Below, piece after piece: positions 43,650 to 52,491 of a stretch of DNA of 64,000 nt. The DNA is from SIG480 sp045539475 (GTDB lineage: Bacteria > Bacillota > Clostridia > Oscillospirales > JAAYXM01): contig JAZQFJ010000091.1 of NCBI GenBank assembly GCA_045539475.1, forward strand, positions 1 to 64,000, read 5' to 3'. The number at the start of each line of letters is the position of its first letter. Position 1 is the first letter of the stretch. Below the pieces are notes generated by a model that was given only the letters and a program-made list of their open reading frames with translations, was not told the DNA's origin and did not search any database. Position numbers and translations under genes: made by a program.

Positions 43650-45113
43650 GTGTCAGAACCGCAAAAAAACCAAATAGGTGACGGCCATGATAATTATGCC
43701 GGAGCCGCCAAGCAAATGGCAACTGCTGCAAAAGAAGTAAGTAAAGCCGCGGCAAAAACTGCGGCGACGGAAGGTGCAAAAGCAACTGCCAATGCGGCTG
43801 CTGCAACCGTAAAAGCCGGAGTAGAAGGAGGAAAAGCCGTTGCGGAGATAGCAACCGGAACTGCTGCAGGCGGGCCGTGGGGCGCGATTATCGCTGCTGC
43901 ATGGGCCATGAGGCATACCTTATTCAAAATACTTGTTTGTATTTGCCTGTGTCTTGTTTTTTTGATTGTTTTAATCGTATCATTACCGTCCATAATAATG
44001 GATTACATCTTCGGGACTGATGAAGCTCCGCCTGCTGAAGGAGTCACAGTTACGCAAACATATAACGACCTTGCAGATGCGGTATCGGCGGTGATTGAGG
44101 AGGGGTATAACACCTCTTATGCCGAGGTCGAGAGCATTATTGCAGACGGCGGATATGATTATGATCTATCTATGGCATCACTTATAAATTACGCACAAAG
44201 CTCTGCGGGCTATGATACCTGTTATATTTTAGCTGCATATTCAGCATCTATGGAACAGAGCGGAACAAGTCAGGATGATATGATATCCAAGTTGAGAAGC
44301 GTTTCTGACCGTATGTTTCCTGTCACATATATAGAAAAAACAGGCATAAAAGTAATTACAGCACCAAATGGAGATCAAACGACAGTAACTGTAAAATATG
44401 TTGAATGTACTATCCATCCTTTTGATAATACGGTTATAACAGATGCGTTTGAGATAGACATAAATGCTCAGTACAATCAGTTTAATATCACATATGGAGA
44501 AGCAATTACAAATATGGCAAACTCACTCAAAATGACACTGTACGGCTCTTTGGGAGATGGTCAGGCAGTTCCGCTTACCGATGCAGAGCTTGTAACCTAT
44601 GTCAACAGCCAGGGCGTTACCGGTGCAAGAAAAGCACTTCTGGAAACGGGGTTATCTCTTGTCGGTAAGGTTCCGTATTTTTGGGGCGGCAAAAGTGCTG
44701 CCGGTTGGAATGACGAGTGGAATACGCCAAAGGTAGTTACGTCGGCCGGATCGGCAAGTACCGGAACCATTCGACCTTTCGGTCTCGACTGCAGTGGATT
44801 CACTTCATGGGTGTATTTAACTGCGTTGGATATCAATATAGGAGCCGGTGGCTCCGGACAATATTCCAATACAGTTTCAGTATCAGCTTCGGATTTAAAA
44901 GTCGGAGATCTTGGGTTTCTTGCCAAATCCGGCGGTAACGGCTGGGAACATGTTCTTATGTTTGCAGGATATGGTGATAACGGCGAACGGATGTGGGTTC
45001 ACTCTACCGGTGGTGTTGGTGTCATTCTTAATTCTCCAAGCTACGACTCCGAACTGGTGCTGCGGCGCATAAAGACAATAGATTTTGATACGGCGATTCC
45101 CGTATCTCCATAA
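43650..45113 (+). CDS. NlpC/P60 peptidoglycan hydrolase of the conjugation apparatus
   Basis: 487 residues. An Ala/Lys-rich cytoplasmic N-terminus (1-85) precedes one membrane segment (about 90-115, FKILVCICLCLVFLIVLIV), a VirB8-like or spacer region, and a C-terminal NlpC/P60 domain with Cys381 (LDCSGFTSW), His434 (WEHVLMFAG) and His451 (MWVHSTGG) as the catalytic triad. Gram-positive conjugation systems use such enzymes to open the cell wall (VirB1-like role). GTG 43650 is chosen because AGGAGGT lies 6 bases before it; an upstream GTG at 43644 touches that box. Confidence 0.9.
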   Translation: MSEPQKNQIGDGHDNYAGAAKQMATAAKEVSKAAAKTAATEGAKATANAAAATVKAGVEGGKAVAEIATGTAAGGPWGAIIAAAWAMRHTLFKILVCICLCLVFLIVLIVSLPSIIMDYIFGTDEAPPAEGVTVTQTYNDLADAVSAVIEEGYNTSYAEVESIIADGGYDYDLSMASLINYAQSSAGYDTCYILAAYSASMEQSGTSQDDMISKLRSVSDRMFPVTYIEKTGIKVITAPNGDQTTVTVKYVECTIHPFDNTVITDAFEIDINAQYNQFNITYGEAITNMANSLKMTLYGSLGDGQAVPLTDAELVTYVNSQGVTGARKALLETGLSLVGKVPYFWGGKSAAGWNDEWNTPKVVTSAGSASTGTIRPFGLDCSGFTSWVYLTALDINIGAGGSGQYSNTVSVSASDLKVGDLGFLAKSGGNGWEHVLMFAGYGDNGERMWVHSTGGVGVILNSPSYDSELVLRRIKTIDFDTAIPVSP

Positions 45114-45130
45114 ACAGGTAGGTGATTGAA

Positions 45131-45517
45131 TTGGAAGAAAGAGAATATAACAACATTTATGCAATACCGGCAAACTATACCGATTCCGGTAAACTATTTG
45201 GCGGAATGCTTGAGCCGAGAAATGCCGTCGAAACAGTTATCGTCATACTTCTTATCGGATATCCTGAGCTTATGCTTATTCCTATGCCCGGCACTATCAG
45301 AATTGTTGTAATGACGATAACGCTGATTCCATTGGCAGTTATTGCGATGATGGGCATTGACGGTGATTCTCTGTTTCAGTATACGGGACACATATTCCGC
45401 TACTTCCTCAATCGCAGAACATTGCATTTCAGAAGGGTGGGATATAAATATGAGCAAAGCCAACTCAAAAAAAGAAAGAAAACCGACAAAGTCAAGGAAA
45501 AAGCCGGAAAAGCTTGA
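45131..45517 (+). CDS. PrgI-family/TcpE-like membrane protein
   Basis: 128 residues with two adjacent hydrophobic segments (about 33-52 and 56-76: TVIVILLIGYPELMLI, IRIVVMTITLIPLAVIAMMG), then FQYTGHIFRYFLNRRTLHFR and a Lys-rich tail. PrgI-like proteins are VirB3-like partners located just before VirB4. TTG 45131 follows AGGTGATTGAA; a GTG at 45122 lies within the box. It overlaps the VirB4 gene by 68 bases. Confidence 0.8.
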   Translation: MEEREYNNIYAIPANYTDSGKLFGGMLEPRNAVETVIVILLIGYPELMLIPMPGTIRIVVMTITLIPLAVIAMMGIDGDSLFQYTGHIFRYFLNRRTLHFRRVGYKYEQSQLKKRKKTDKVKEKAGKA

Positions 45518-47981
45518 GTTTGTACAGGACTTCATACCGGTCAGAAACATAAATTACGGCGTAATTGAAACTACTGATGGCAGGTATATAAAAATATTGG
45601 AAATAGAACCAATCAACTTTATGCTTCGTTCAAGTGAAGAACAGTTTGGTATTATATCCTCATTTGCAAGCTGGCTCAAAATCTCACCTATGCGACTTCA
45701 ATTCAAGAGCATTACACGTAAGGCTGATTCCGACAAGCATGTTGCTATGGTAAGAAGAGAGCTTGAGGATGAGGAGAACGAACAGTGCAAGCACCTTGGT
45801 GAGGGGTATCTGAAGCTGATCAAAGACGTCGGAAGCCGAGAGGCACTGACCAGACGCTTTTTTCTTATATTTCAGTATGAGGATATGCACCGTACCGATA
45901 GTGATGATATCGGTAAAATCTACGGAGCACTTCAAACCGCCGAACATACTGCAAGAGCGTATTTTCTGCAGTGCGGTAATTCAATATTGCAGCCGAAGGA
46001 TCCCGATGAGGCAACAGCGGAAATCCTGTATATGTTCTTCAACAGGCGTTCCTGCGTAGATGAGCCGTTTTCATCCAGAGTAAACCGTGTTGTTGTCGAT
46101 ACGATGGCAGCTAAGAACAAAATAATCGGCATAGATCCCGTCCCTCACATAAAAATGGTAAACTTTATCGCACCGAGAGGCATTTGCCTTAAACACAGCA
46201 ATTACATCGTTATGGATGGGCTTTATTACTCATTTCTCTTTATCAAGGGAGACGGGTACCCAAACGCAGTCCGGGCAGGATGGATGTCATCGCTTATAAA
46301 TGCAGGCGAAGGCATTGATGTTGATGTTCATCTGCGTCGTGAAAACCGAAGCAAAACCATAGATAAGGTTGCACAACGCATCAGGCTCAACCGCACAAAG
46401 CTTCGCAGTATGCAGGATACAAGCACTGATTATGAGGAACTTACAAACTCAATCCAGTCCGGATATTTTATAAAAAACGGAATTGCCAACAACAACGAGG
46501 ACTTGTTTTATATGTCTGTGTTCATTACAATCTCCGCTAAGAGCTATGATGAACTGATGTGGCGCAAGCAGCAAATGACCGATATGCTCAAATCAATGGA
46601 TATGTATACCAGTGATTGCAGGTTCAAGCAGGAAGCTGCGCTAAAATCCGTTATGCCATTTTTAAGTATTGTTCCATTCCTTGAAAAGAAATCTCAGCGG
46701 AATGTGTTGACGAGCGGTGCGGCATCCACATATATGTTCACAAGTTTTGAGATGTCCGATGATACAGGAGTTCTGCTCGGTGTCAACCGTCATAACAATT
46801 CGTTGTGTATTGTGGACCTGTTCAATACCAAGAAAAACAAGAACGCAAACCTTAACCTGCTCGGAACAAGTGGCGCAGGCAAGACCTTTACGATGCAGCT
46901 CCTTGCTCTTCGCATGAGGATGCGCGGCATTCAGTGCTATATTCTGGCACCGATCAAGGGACATGAGTTTCGGCGCGCCTGTAACCATATAGGAGGTCAG
47001 TATGTCAAGATTTCTCCCGGTTCGCCGCATTGCATCAATGTTATGGAGATACGGCATACGCTAACACCTGAAATGGAGCTTATTGACGAGCTTGACTACA
47101 GTGAGCCGACATCAATGCTTGCTCAGAAGGTTCAGCAGCTTATGATTTTCTTCTCGCTTCTCATCCCGGATATGTCCAATGAAGAAGAACAGCTTCTTGA
47201 CGAGGCGCTTATAAGAACTTATGCTGATTTCGGAATAACACACGACAACGACTCGCTGTATATTGACAAGGACGCAAACCCTCCGGTAATGAAAAAGATG
47301 CCTATACTCGGTGATCTGCACAGAAACTTACTCGGCAACAAAATGACCGAGCGAGTTGCGGTAATAGTCAGCCGCTTCGTTACAGGCTCGGCACAGTCCT
47401 TTAACCAGCAGACCAACGTGGACCTTACGAACAAATATATTGTACTCGACTTATCCGAGCTGAAGGGTAAGCTTCTGCCTGTTGGAATGATGATAGCCCT
47501 TGATTATATCTGGGATAATATCAAGGCTGACATCACGAAGAAAAAAGCTATCCTGATCGATGAAATCTGGCAGCTCATAGGCGTTGCGTCCAATAAGAAT
47601 GCGGCGGAGTTTTGTTTGACTATATTCAAGACGATACGAGGCTTCGGCGGTGCGGCTATTTCTGCAACACAGGACCTTTCTGATTTCTTTAGTCTTGAGG
47701 ACGGTAAGTATGGCAGAGCTATTATAAATAACTCCAAGAACAAAATAATCCTGAACCTTGAGCCTGATGAAGCCCGGTATGTTCAGGATGTACTGAAGCT
47801 TACCAAAACAGAAATCCGATCCATTACCCGTTTTGAACGCGGTGAGGCTCTTGTGTATTCCAATAATAACAAAGTTCCCGTCGTTATAAAAGCCTCCAAG
47901 GAGGAACAGGAAATGATTACAACTGACCGTGCTGAGTTGGAAGCGATACTGAAAGAGCGAAGAAAAAACAAAAGCGTATAA
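45450..47981 (+). CDS. VirB4/TraE-family conjugation ATPase
   Basis: 843 residues. N-terminal VirB4 domain (from MSKANSKKERKPTKSRKKPE) and C-terminal ATPase with Walker A GTSGAGKT at 472-479 and Walker B ILIDEIWQL with Asp704/Glu705; FKTIRGFGGAAISATQDLSD is the conserved motif after Walker B. It powers pilus/channel assembly and transfer at the inner face of the membrane. ATG 45450 is preceded by AGAAGGGTGGGAT. The frame is open further upstream, but that part lies in the PrgI-like gene. Hallmark gene of the element. Confidence 0.95.
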   Translation: MSKANSKKERKPTKSRKKPEKLEFVQDFIPVRNINYGVIETTDGRYIKILEIEPINFMLRSSEEQFGIISSFASWLKISPMRLQFKSITRKADSDKHVAMVRRELEDEENEQCKHLGEGYLKLIKDVGSREALTRRFFLIFQYEDMHRTDSDDIGKIYGALQTAEHTARAYFLQCGNSILQPKDPDEATAEILYMFFNRRSCVDEPFSSRVNRVVVDTMAAKNKIIGIDPVPHIKMVNFIAPRGICLKHSNYIVMDGLYYSFLFIKGDGYPNAVRAGWMSSLINAGEGIDVDVHLRRENRSKTIDKVAQRIRLNRTKLRSMQDTSTDYEELTNSIQSGYFIKNGIANNNEDLFYMSVFITISAKSYDELMWRKQQMTDMLKSMDMYTSDCRFKQEAALKSVMPFLSIVPFLEKKSQRNVLTSGAASTYMFTSFEMSDDTGVLLGVNRHNNSLCIVDLFNTKKNKNANLNLLGTSGAGKTFTMQLLALRMRMRGIQCYILAPIKGHEFRRACNHIGGQYVKISPGSPHCINVMEIRHTLTPEMELIDELDYSEPTSMLAQKVQQLMIFFSLLIPDMSNEEEQLLDEALIRTYADFGITHDNDSLYIDKDANPPVMKKMPILGDLHRNLLGNKMTERVAVIVSRFVTGSAQSFNQQTNVDLTNKYIVLDLSELKGKLLPVGMMIALDYIWDNIKADITKKKAILIDEIWQLIGVASNKNAAEFCLTIFKTIRGFGGAAISATQDLSDFFSLEDGKYGRAIINNSKNKIILNLEPDEARYVQDVLKLTKTEIRSITRFERGEALVYSNNNKVPVVIKASKEEQEMITTDRAELEAILKERRKNKSV

Positions 47982-48030
47982 TGCGCAAAATACGCATTCC
48001 ATCCATTTTACGCATAAGGAGGTGAAAAAA

Positions 48031-48591
48031 GTGTTGCTTGATGATGAAAAATATGTGATTAAGTGGCTATCTCAGTATGGAGCATTACCGACAACACAGA
48101 TTGCAAAAATGCTCCGAAAGAAGCCCGATGTTGCGATGAAGATTATAAAGAATCTGAAACGATTCCATCAGGCGAGCGATGTAAAAGGCGGTTATTATCT
48201 GGGAATTGATCCTATGAGCCAGCCCGATCAGAGAATAATACTTGCTGTGTGGGTGCTTCTCAAATTCATAGACCAGGTCGATCCTATGGCTCACTACCCG
48301 GCAGTGTATCCTTCGCAGATATTTTTCTTGAAGGACAACATCGGGTACGAGATTGTAACGCTGTATGAGGGAGAGGAGCATTTGCTGAAGCTTTTGCAGC
48401 CTGATGAAGATTTGAAATACATTATCATCATCCCTCATATCTCTATGGCGGCAAGGCTTAAACTACCAAAAGCCCCTTGCTTATTTGCAACAGTTGATTT
48501 TAACGGCAAGGATGAGCCGGATGTTACATTCTACACGGAAGGAGATATTGCGGATGAAACAAAAGAATTCATTTCAAAAAGTGCTGGATAA
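48031..48591 (+). CDS. DUF5697-like protein with N-terminal winged helix
   Basis: 186 residues. An N-terminal winged-helix segment (YVIKWLSQYGALPTTQIAKM) is followed by a compact alpha/beta domain (GGYYLGIDPMSQPDQRIILA). Homologues I recall as DUF5697 occur only in conjugative elements of this type; role unknown, perhaps a DNA- or relaxosome-associated factor. GTG 48031 is set by AAGGAGG ending 8 bases upstream. It overlaps the next gene by 38 bases. Confidence 0.65.
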   Translation: MLLDDEKYVIKWLSQYGALPTTQIAKMLRKKPDVAMKIIKNLKRFHQASDVKGGYYLGIDPMSQPDQRIILAVWVLLKFIDQVDPMAHYPAVYPSQIFFLKDNIGYEIVTLYEGEEHLLKLLQPDEDLKYIIIIPHISMAARLKLPKAPCLFATVDFNGKDEPDVTFYTEGDIADETKEFISKSAG

Positions 48592-49258
48592 AGCAGAGAA
48601 TAGAATACAGTTAATGAGCGAACAGGCAAAATCTGTTCGCTTTTTATATAACAGCGGACTAATCGATGAAGCCTATGAGAAAGCAATGCAATTGGAGGAA
48701 AGCTCCGAGAAATTAGTTTTACTCACACGTGCACTTCCTGCATACACAGGAAAACCCCAGGCAAGCATGGAAATCAGCAACGTAATCCGAAGCTGCATCC
48801 ACGTTGAAATCGGATTCACTTCTGAAGGCTGGTTTTCGGTTCGCATACCAACCCTTCTCCCCAAGAAAAGCACGGGCTCTGCCGATTATGTCCGCTCGTT
48901 CCTGTATCCGGCTATGAACGATTTTTTCAAAACAGCGCCGCCCGTTCGTTACACCGACTGTGATTTGATTTACAGGCATGTATATGATGAAGCGAGAAAC
49001 GAGCGGCAGCGGCGGGATCACGATAATATAGAAATCAACATGGTATCGGATATCATTGCACTGTATGTAATGCCCGATGACGGACCGAGTATATGTTCGC
49101 ATTACTATTGCAGTGCAAAAGGAAAAGACGAGCGCACGGAAATTTATGTAGTACCCAAAAAAGACTTTTCAGTGTGGTTAGCCTTAGAAAAAACAATGCC
49201 GGATTCGGGGGTGAAGCTTTATGAAACGCCGTTCCTTTCACGAAAAAAACAGATGTAA
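48554..49258 (+). CDS. DUF6100-like conjugative-element protein
   Basis: 234 residues, soluble, with an N-terminal helical part (FQKVLDKAENRIQLMSEQAK) and a C-terminal alpha/beta part containing RYTDCDLIYRHVYDEARNER. I recall this family as DUF6100, restricted to Clostridia conjugative elements; function unknown. ATG 48554 follows AAGGAGATATTGCGG inside the preceding gene, and the 3' end overlaps the next small gene by 38 bases, so the run 48031-50548 is translationally coupled. Confidence 0.65.
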   Translation: MKQKNSFQKVLDKAENRIQLMSEQAKSVRFLYNSGLIDEAYEKAMQLEESSEKLVLLTRALPAYTGKPQASMEISNVIRSCIHVEIGFTSEGWFSVRIPTLLPKKSTGSADYVRSFLYPAMNDFFKTAPPVRYTDCDLIYRHVYDEARNERQRRDHDNIEINMVSDIIALYVMPDDGPSICSHYYCSAKGKDERTEIYVVPKKDFSVWLALEKTMPDSGVKLYETPFLSRKKQM

Positions 49259-49418
49259 AAATCGCGGAATTTACGGCAAGAAAAATTACACACGTTTAGG
49301 AAAACAGCAAAACCGCAGAAAATCAGCGGTTTGGGGTCGATATTCTACTCGGAATTGCGCCAAAGAGAGCAGTCATAATGGCGCAAAATTCTTACAGAGC
49401 GACGGTGAGCAACTGTGA
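49221..49418 (+). CDS. Small very basic protein
   Basis: 65 residues, about one third Lys/Arg/Asn (MKRRSFHEKNRCKNRGIYGK). No family recognised. Support for it being real comes from a GGGGGTGAAG box before ATG 49221 and from overlaps at both ends: it begins inside the DUF6100-like gene and its TGA overlaps the next GTG. Possibly a nucleic-acid-binding accessory. Confidence 0.5.
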   Translation: MKRRSFHEKNRCKNRGIYGKKNYTRLGKQQNRRKSAVWGRYSTRNCAKESSHNGAKFLQSDGEQL

Positions 49419-50548
49419 TACACATTCGCCCGGGCAGTCAGGCGGGCAGTCTGCTCTCCATTCTCTCCGTGGTCGGTGAGTACCCGTATTCATCACTTCG
49501 ATTATTGGGAAATGAGCGTTGCTTTCGTATGACGGTCCATAAGCTTTCTGAGAAACAAGTCTTATACAACTCTGAGTCTGGTGAGCGGCTTACCTGCCGA
49601 GCTCTCAGTATATCCGGGAAAGGTTCCGGGAAAACGATCAGGCTGATGCGACCTGCTCTCTCTATACTGGAATGGATTTCACCTGAAGCTCTCCCTTCAT
49701 ATCTGAGCACTTTCCGAAATCACAGGTTTTCGGGAGACGTGTCGCATATCCTGCGAAATCATCGGATTGCAGAAGCGATAGTAATGTGTATGCGAACGGG
49801 AATGGAGTACCGTCCGTATATGCTGCCCAAGCTTCAGAACAGGGAGATTTTCTCTGTCATACCGAGCCGGACTGTATTTTATCCATCCAGGTGCCTGAAG
49901 TATATTGGTCAGCTTGAGATGAATAAAACAATGTTCACACGAATTGTCGGTGCTGTATTTTCGCATCGGAAATGCTTTGCAGTGTACAACACCCGCAACT
50001 CTGTTATGAAGTGGTCAGGTATGGGAGAGTTCAAGGCATTGCACAGTTTAATCGAAACCGCCAGATGGAATGCCGGCATTATTGATATTGATTCAGCGAT
50101 TCTTTTCGGTCAGTCTGACAAAGTGTTGTTGGATACACTGGAGGACAATGAGGCGAGCAAACGACTTGAGTTTCGGTTTGACAGAATTTATCATCATATA
50201 CACTTTGTGCCGCTCAATGATTACGGCATCAGGTTATTGAAGATTATATGCATCGAGGATGTCAGTAAAAAACTTCTTGATACTCTGTTTGAGTCTGACA
50301 GTTTATCTTGCGGTCTCGGTTCTTTCGAGTATGATGCTTTCTTTGATAATAAATATATATTATCGCACTTGGATGGCGATATCGCGAGGCTCATTCGATT
50401 TAAAGAAGCTGTTTCCGCAAATCGGTATGACAGTGAAGTGATATGCTTCGAGTTCCAGGCGGATTATGTAAACGAGTTTCTTTCAGGACTTGCAAATGTC
50501 AAGGTTATTCAAATGAGTCTGGTGGAAGAAGAACTTGGACTTATGTAA
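49415..50548 (+). CDS. Unrecognised protein preceding VirD4
   Basis: 377 residues. The N-terminus looks like a winged helix (AGSLLSILSVVGEYPYSSLR), similar in layout to replication-relaxation family proteins that often precede VirD4 in Firmicutes elements; the rest is an alpha/beta domain with no clear catalytic motif. GTG 49415 overlaps the stop of the small basic gene, and the next gene starts 15 bases after its end. Likely a DNA-processing or coupling accessory; confidence in function is low. Confidence 0.6.
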   Translation: MIHIRPGSQAGSLLSILSVVGEYPYSSLRLLGNERCFRMTVHKLSEKQVLYNSESGERLTCRALSISGKGSGKTIRLMRPALSILEWISPEALPSYLSTFRNHRFSGDVSHILRNHRIAEAIVMCMRTGMEYRPYMLPKLQNREIFSVIPSRTVFYPSRCLKYIGQLEMNKTMFTRIVGAVFSHRKCFAVYNTRNSVMKWSGMGEFKALHSLIETARWNAGIIDIDSAILFGQSDKVLLDTLEDNEASKRLEFRFDRIYHHIHFVPLNDYGIRLLKIICIEDVSKKLLDTLFESDSLSCGLGSFEYDAFFDNKYILSHLDGDIARLIRFKEAVSANRYDSEVICFEFQADYVNEFLSGLANVKVIQMSLVEEELGLM

Positions 50549-50563
50549 GGAGGTGAATTCATC

Positions 50564-52471
50564 ATGGACCGTAAGAAAAGAGCACTGGGAATTGCAATTA
50601 TTGTCATACTGGGATTTGCAGCGCTGATGTACTTGTCGGGGCTACTGGGACAATTGCTGGCTAACTATTCCCTCTGGCTGGAATCGGGTGGAATTTCGGG
50701 CGATACTCCGATGCCCGCATTGAGCTGGAATTTAATAAGATGCTTCCGGCAGTCATTTACTTCTGACGGGTTAAAAGCGATGCTTATAATTCTTGCTGTG
50801 GGTGGTGGCATCTTTGCATATATCAAGCTTCATGATAAGTTTGACGGCAAGGAGTATGATCCGAGAGGATTTGCAAAGAGCAAGACAGGTGCTTATGGTA
50901 CTGCATCTTGGATGACAGAAAATGAGATGAAGGATGTTCTTGAAATAGCTACCCCTGGAAAAGCTGAAGGTATTATACTCGGTGAATACAATGGAAATGT
51001 GGTTTGCCTACCAAAGAACACCAAACTGAACCGACACATTGCCATATTCGGTGCATCGGGAACTATGAAGTCGCGCGCCATCATCCGGAACGCATTGTTC
51101 CAAGCAATAAAACGAAGTGAGTCTGTAGTAATCACCGATCCAAAAGGCGAGCTTTATTCGGATACCGCTGAGCTGTTCCGAAGTGAGGGTTACGAAGTAA
51201 AGGTATTCAATCTCGTGCATCCTGAGCATAGTGATTCGTGGAACTGTATGTCAGACTTACAGGGAGATACGCTACTTGCACAAGACTTGACCAATGTCAT
51301 AATTGGGAACACCAGCAGCGGGAAGGGCGACCATTTCTGGGATAACGGCGAAGCTAATCTGTTGAAAGCGCTTGTTTTGTATGTGGACTTTGATCCAAGC
51401 AGAACACCCGAGATGAAAAACCTACCTGCAGTGTATCAGCTTTTGACTCAGTATAGTGAGCGACAGCTTACAGCAATGTTTGAAAAGCTTCCGATGGATC
51501 ATCCGGCACGTGCACCGTATAACTTGTTTGCTCAAGCCAGTGATACTGTGCGTTCGGGAATTATAATCGGACTCGGAACCAGATTGCAGGTACTGCAGAA
51601 TAAATCCGTAGCAGCAATCACAAGTCGGTCTGACATAGACCTTACTGCACCGGGTAAACGCAAATGCGCGTATTTTATAATCCTCAGCGACCAGAACACC
51701 ACGATGGCGTTTCTGTCATCTCTGTTCTTTTCATTCCTTTTTACCAAACTGACTCGGTACGCCGACTCCACTTCCGAACAGCGCTGTGACGTGCCCGTTA
51801 ATATGATACTCGATGAGTTTAATAACATAGGCAAAATCGGAAGTGCGGCAGACGGATCTGACTTTGCAAGAACACTCAGTGTTATTCGTTCAAGGGATAT
51901 AAAGGTTATGATGGCTGTACAGAGTCTGGGACAGTTGCAGAACAGGTATCCGAACAACCTTTGGCTTGAGATACTCGGCAATGCGGACTTGCAACTTATG
52001 CTCGGTTGCTCGGATAGCGAAACAGCCAGCTTTTATTCTGAGCGTGCAGGAGAAATGAGCATTCAGATTGATACTACCATGACAGTGCGGCAAACTATGG
52101 CAGTTGCGCAGGTAATACCGCAATATCGTCATACTGAAGGGCAAGGTCGAAGAAAACTTCTTACTCCTGATGAAGTTCTTCGGCTTCCGAACGAAGAACT
52201 CCTGTGTGTTATAAGAGGACAGAATGTACTGAAGCTTGATAAGTTCGATTTTACCAAGCATCCGATGAGCAAAATGATTAAACGCGTTTCCATCATGGAC
52301 TACAACCCGTCGGCGCTTCCTCATACTGATTTCTATAATCCAGTAAATTTGGATACCCAGAGTCCGGCCGAAATGATTCTTCCGGAAAAAAACGAAGAAA
52401 AACAGCCTGACTCCAAACCGAGTTCAAGGAGAAAACTCTACAGCTCAGCAACCCCGCCAATTGAATTTTAA
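50564..52471 (+). CDS. VirD4/TraG-family coupling protein
   Basis: 635 residues. Two N-terminal membrane segments (about 7-33 and 70-88), then a TraG/VirD4 ATPase that links the relaxosome to the secretion channel. The P-loop reads GASGTMKS at 163-170, with Met where the consensus has Gly; Walker B is NMILDEFNNIG with Asp417/Glu418, followed by TLSVIRSRDIKVMMAVQSLGQ. ATG follows TAAGGAGGTGAATTCATC. With VirB4 it shows that the module is conjugative, not merely mobilisable. Confidence 0.95.
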   Translation: MDRKKRALGIAIIVILGFAALMYLSGLLGQLLANYSLWLESGGISGDTPMPALSWNLIRCFRQSFTSDGLKAMLIILAVGGGIFAYIKLHDKFDGKEYDPRGFAKSKTGAYGTASWMTENEMKDVLEIATPGKAEGIILGEYNGNVVCLPKNTKLNRHIAIFGASGTMKSRAIIRNALFQAIKRSESVVITDPKGELYSDTAELFRSEGYEVKVFNLVHPEHSDSWNCMSDLQGDTLLAQDLTNVIIGNTSSGKGDHFWDNGEANLLKALVLYVDFDPSRTPEMKNLPAVYQLLTQYSERQLTAMFEKLPMDHPARAPYNLFAQASDTVRSGIIIGLGTRLQVLQNKSVAAITSRSDIDLTAPGKRKCAYFIILSDQNTTMAFLSSLFFSFLFTKLTRYADSTSEQRCDVPVNMILDEFNNIGKIGSAADGSDFARTLSVIRSRDIKVMMAVQSLGQLQNRYPNNLWLEILGNADLQLMLGCSDSETASFYSERAGEMSIQIDTTMTVRQTMAVAQVIPQYRHTEGQGRRKLLTPDEVLRLPNEELLCVIRGQNVLKLDKFDFTKHPMSKMIKRVSIMDYNPSALPHTDFYNPVNLDTQSPAEMILPEKNEEKQPDSKPSSRRKLYSSATPPIEF

Positions 52472-52491
52472 TTTATAAGGAGGTATGAATT

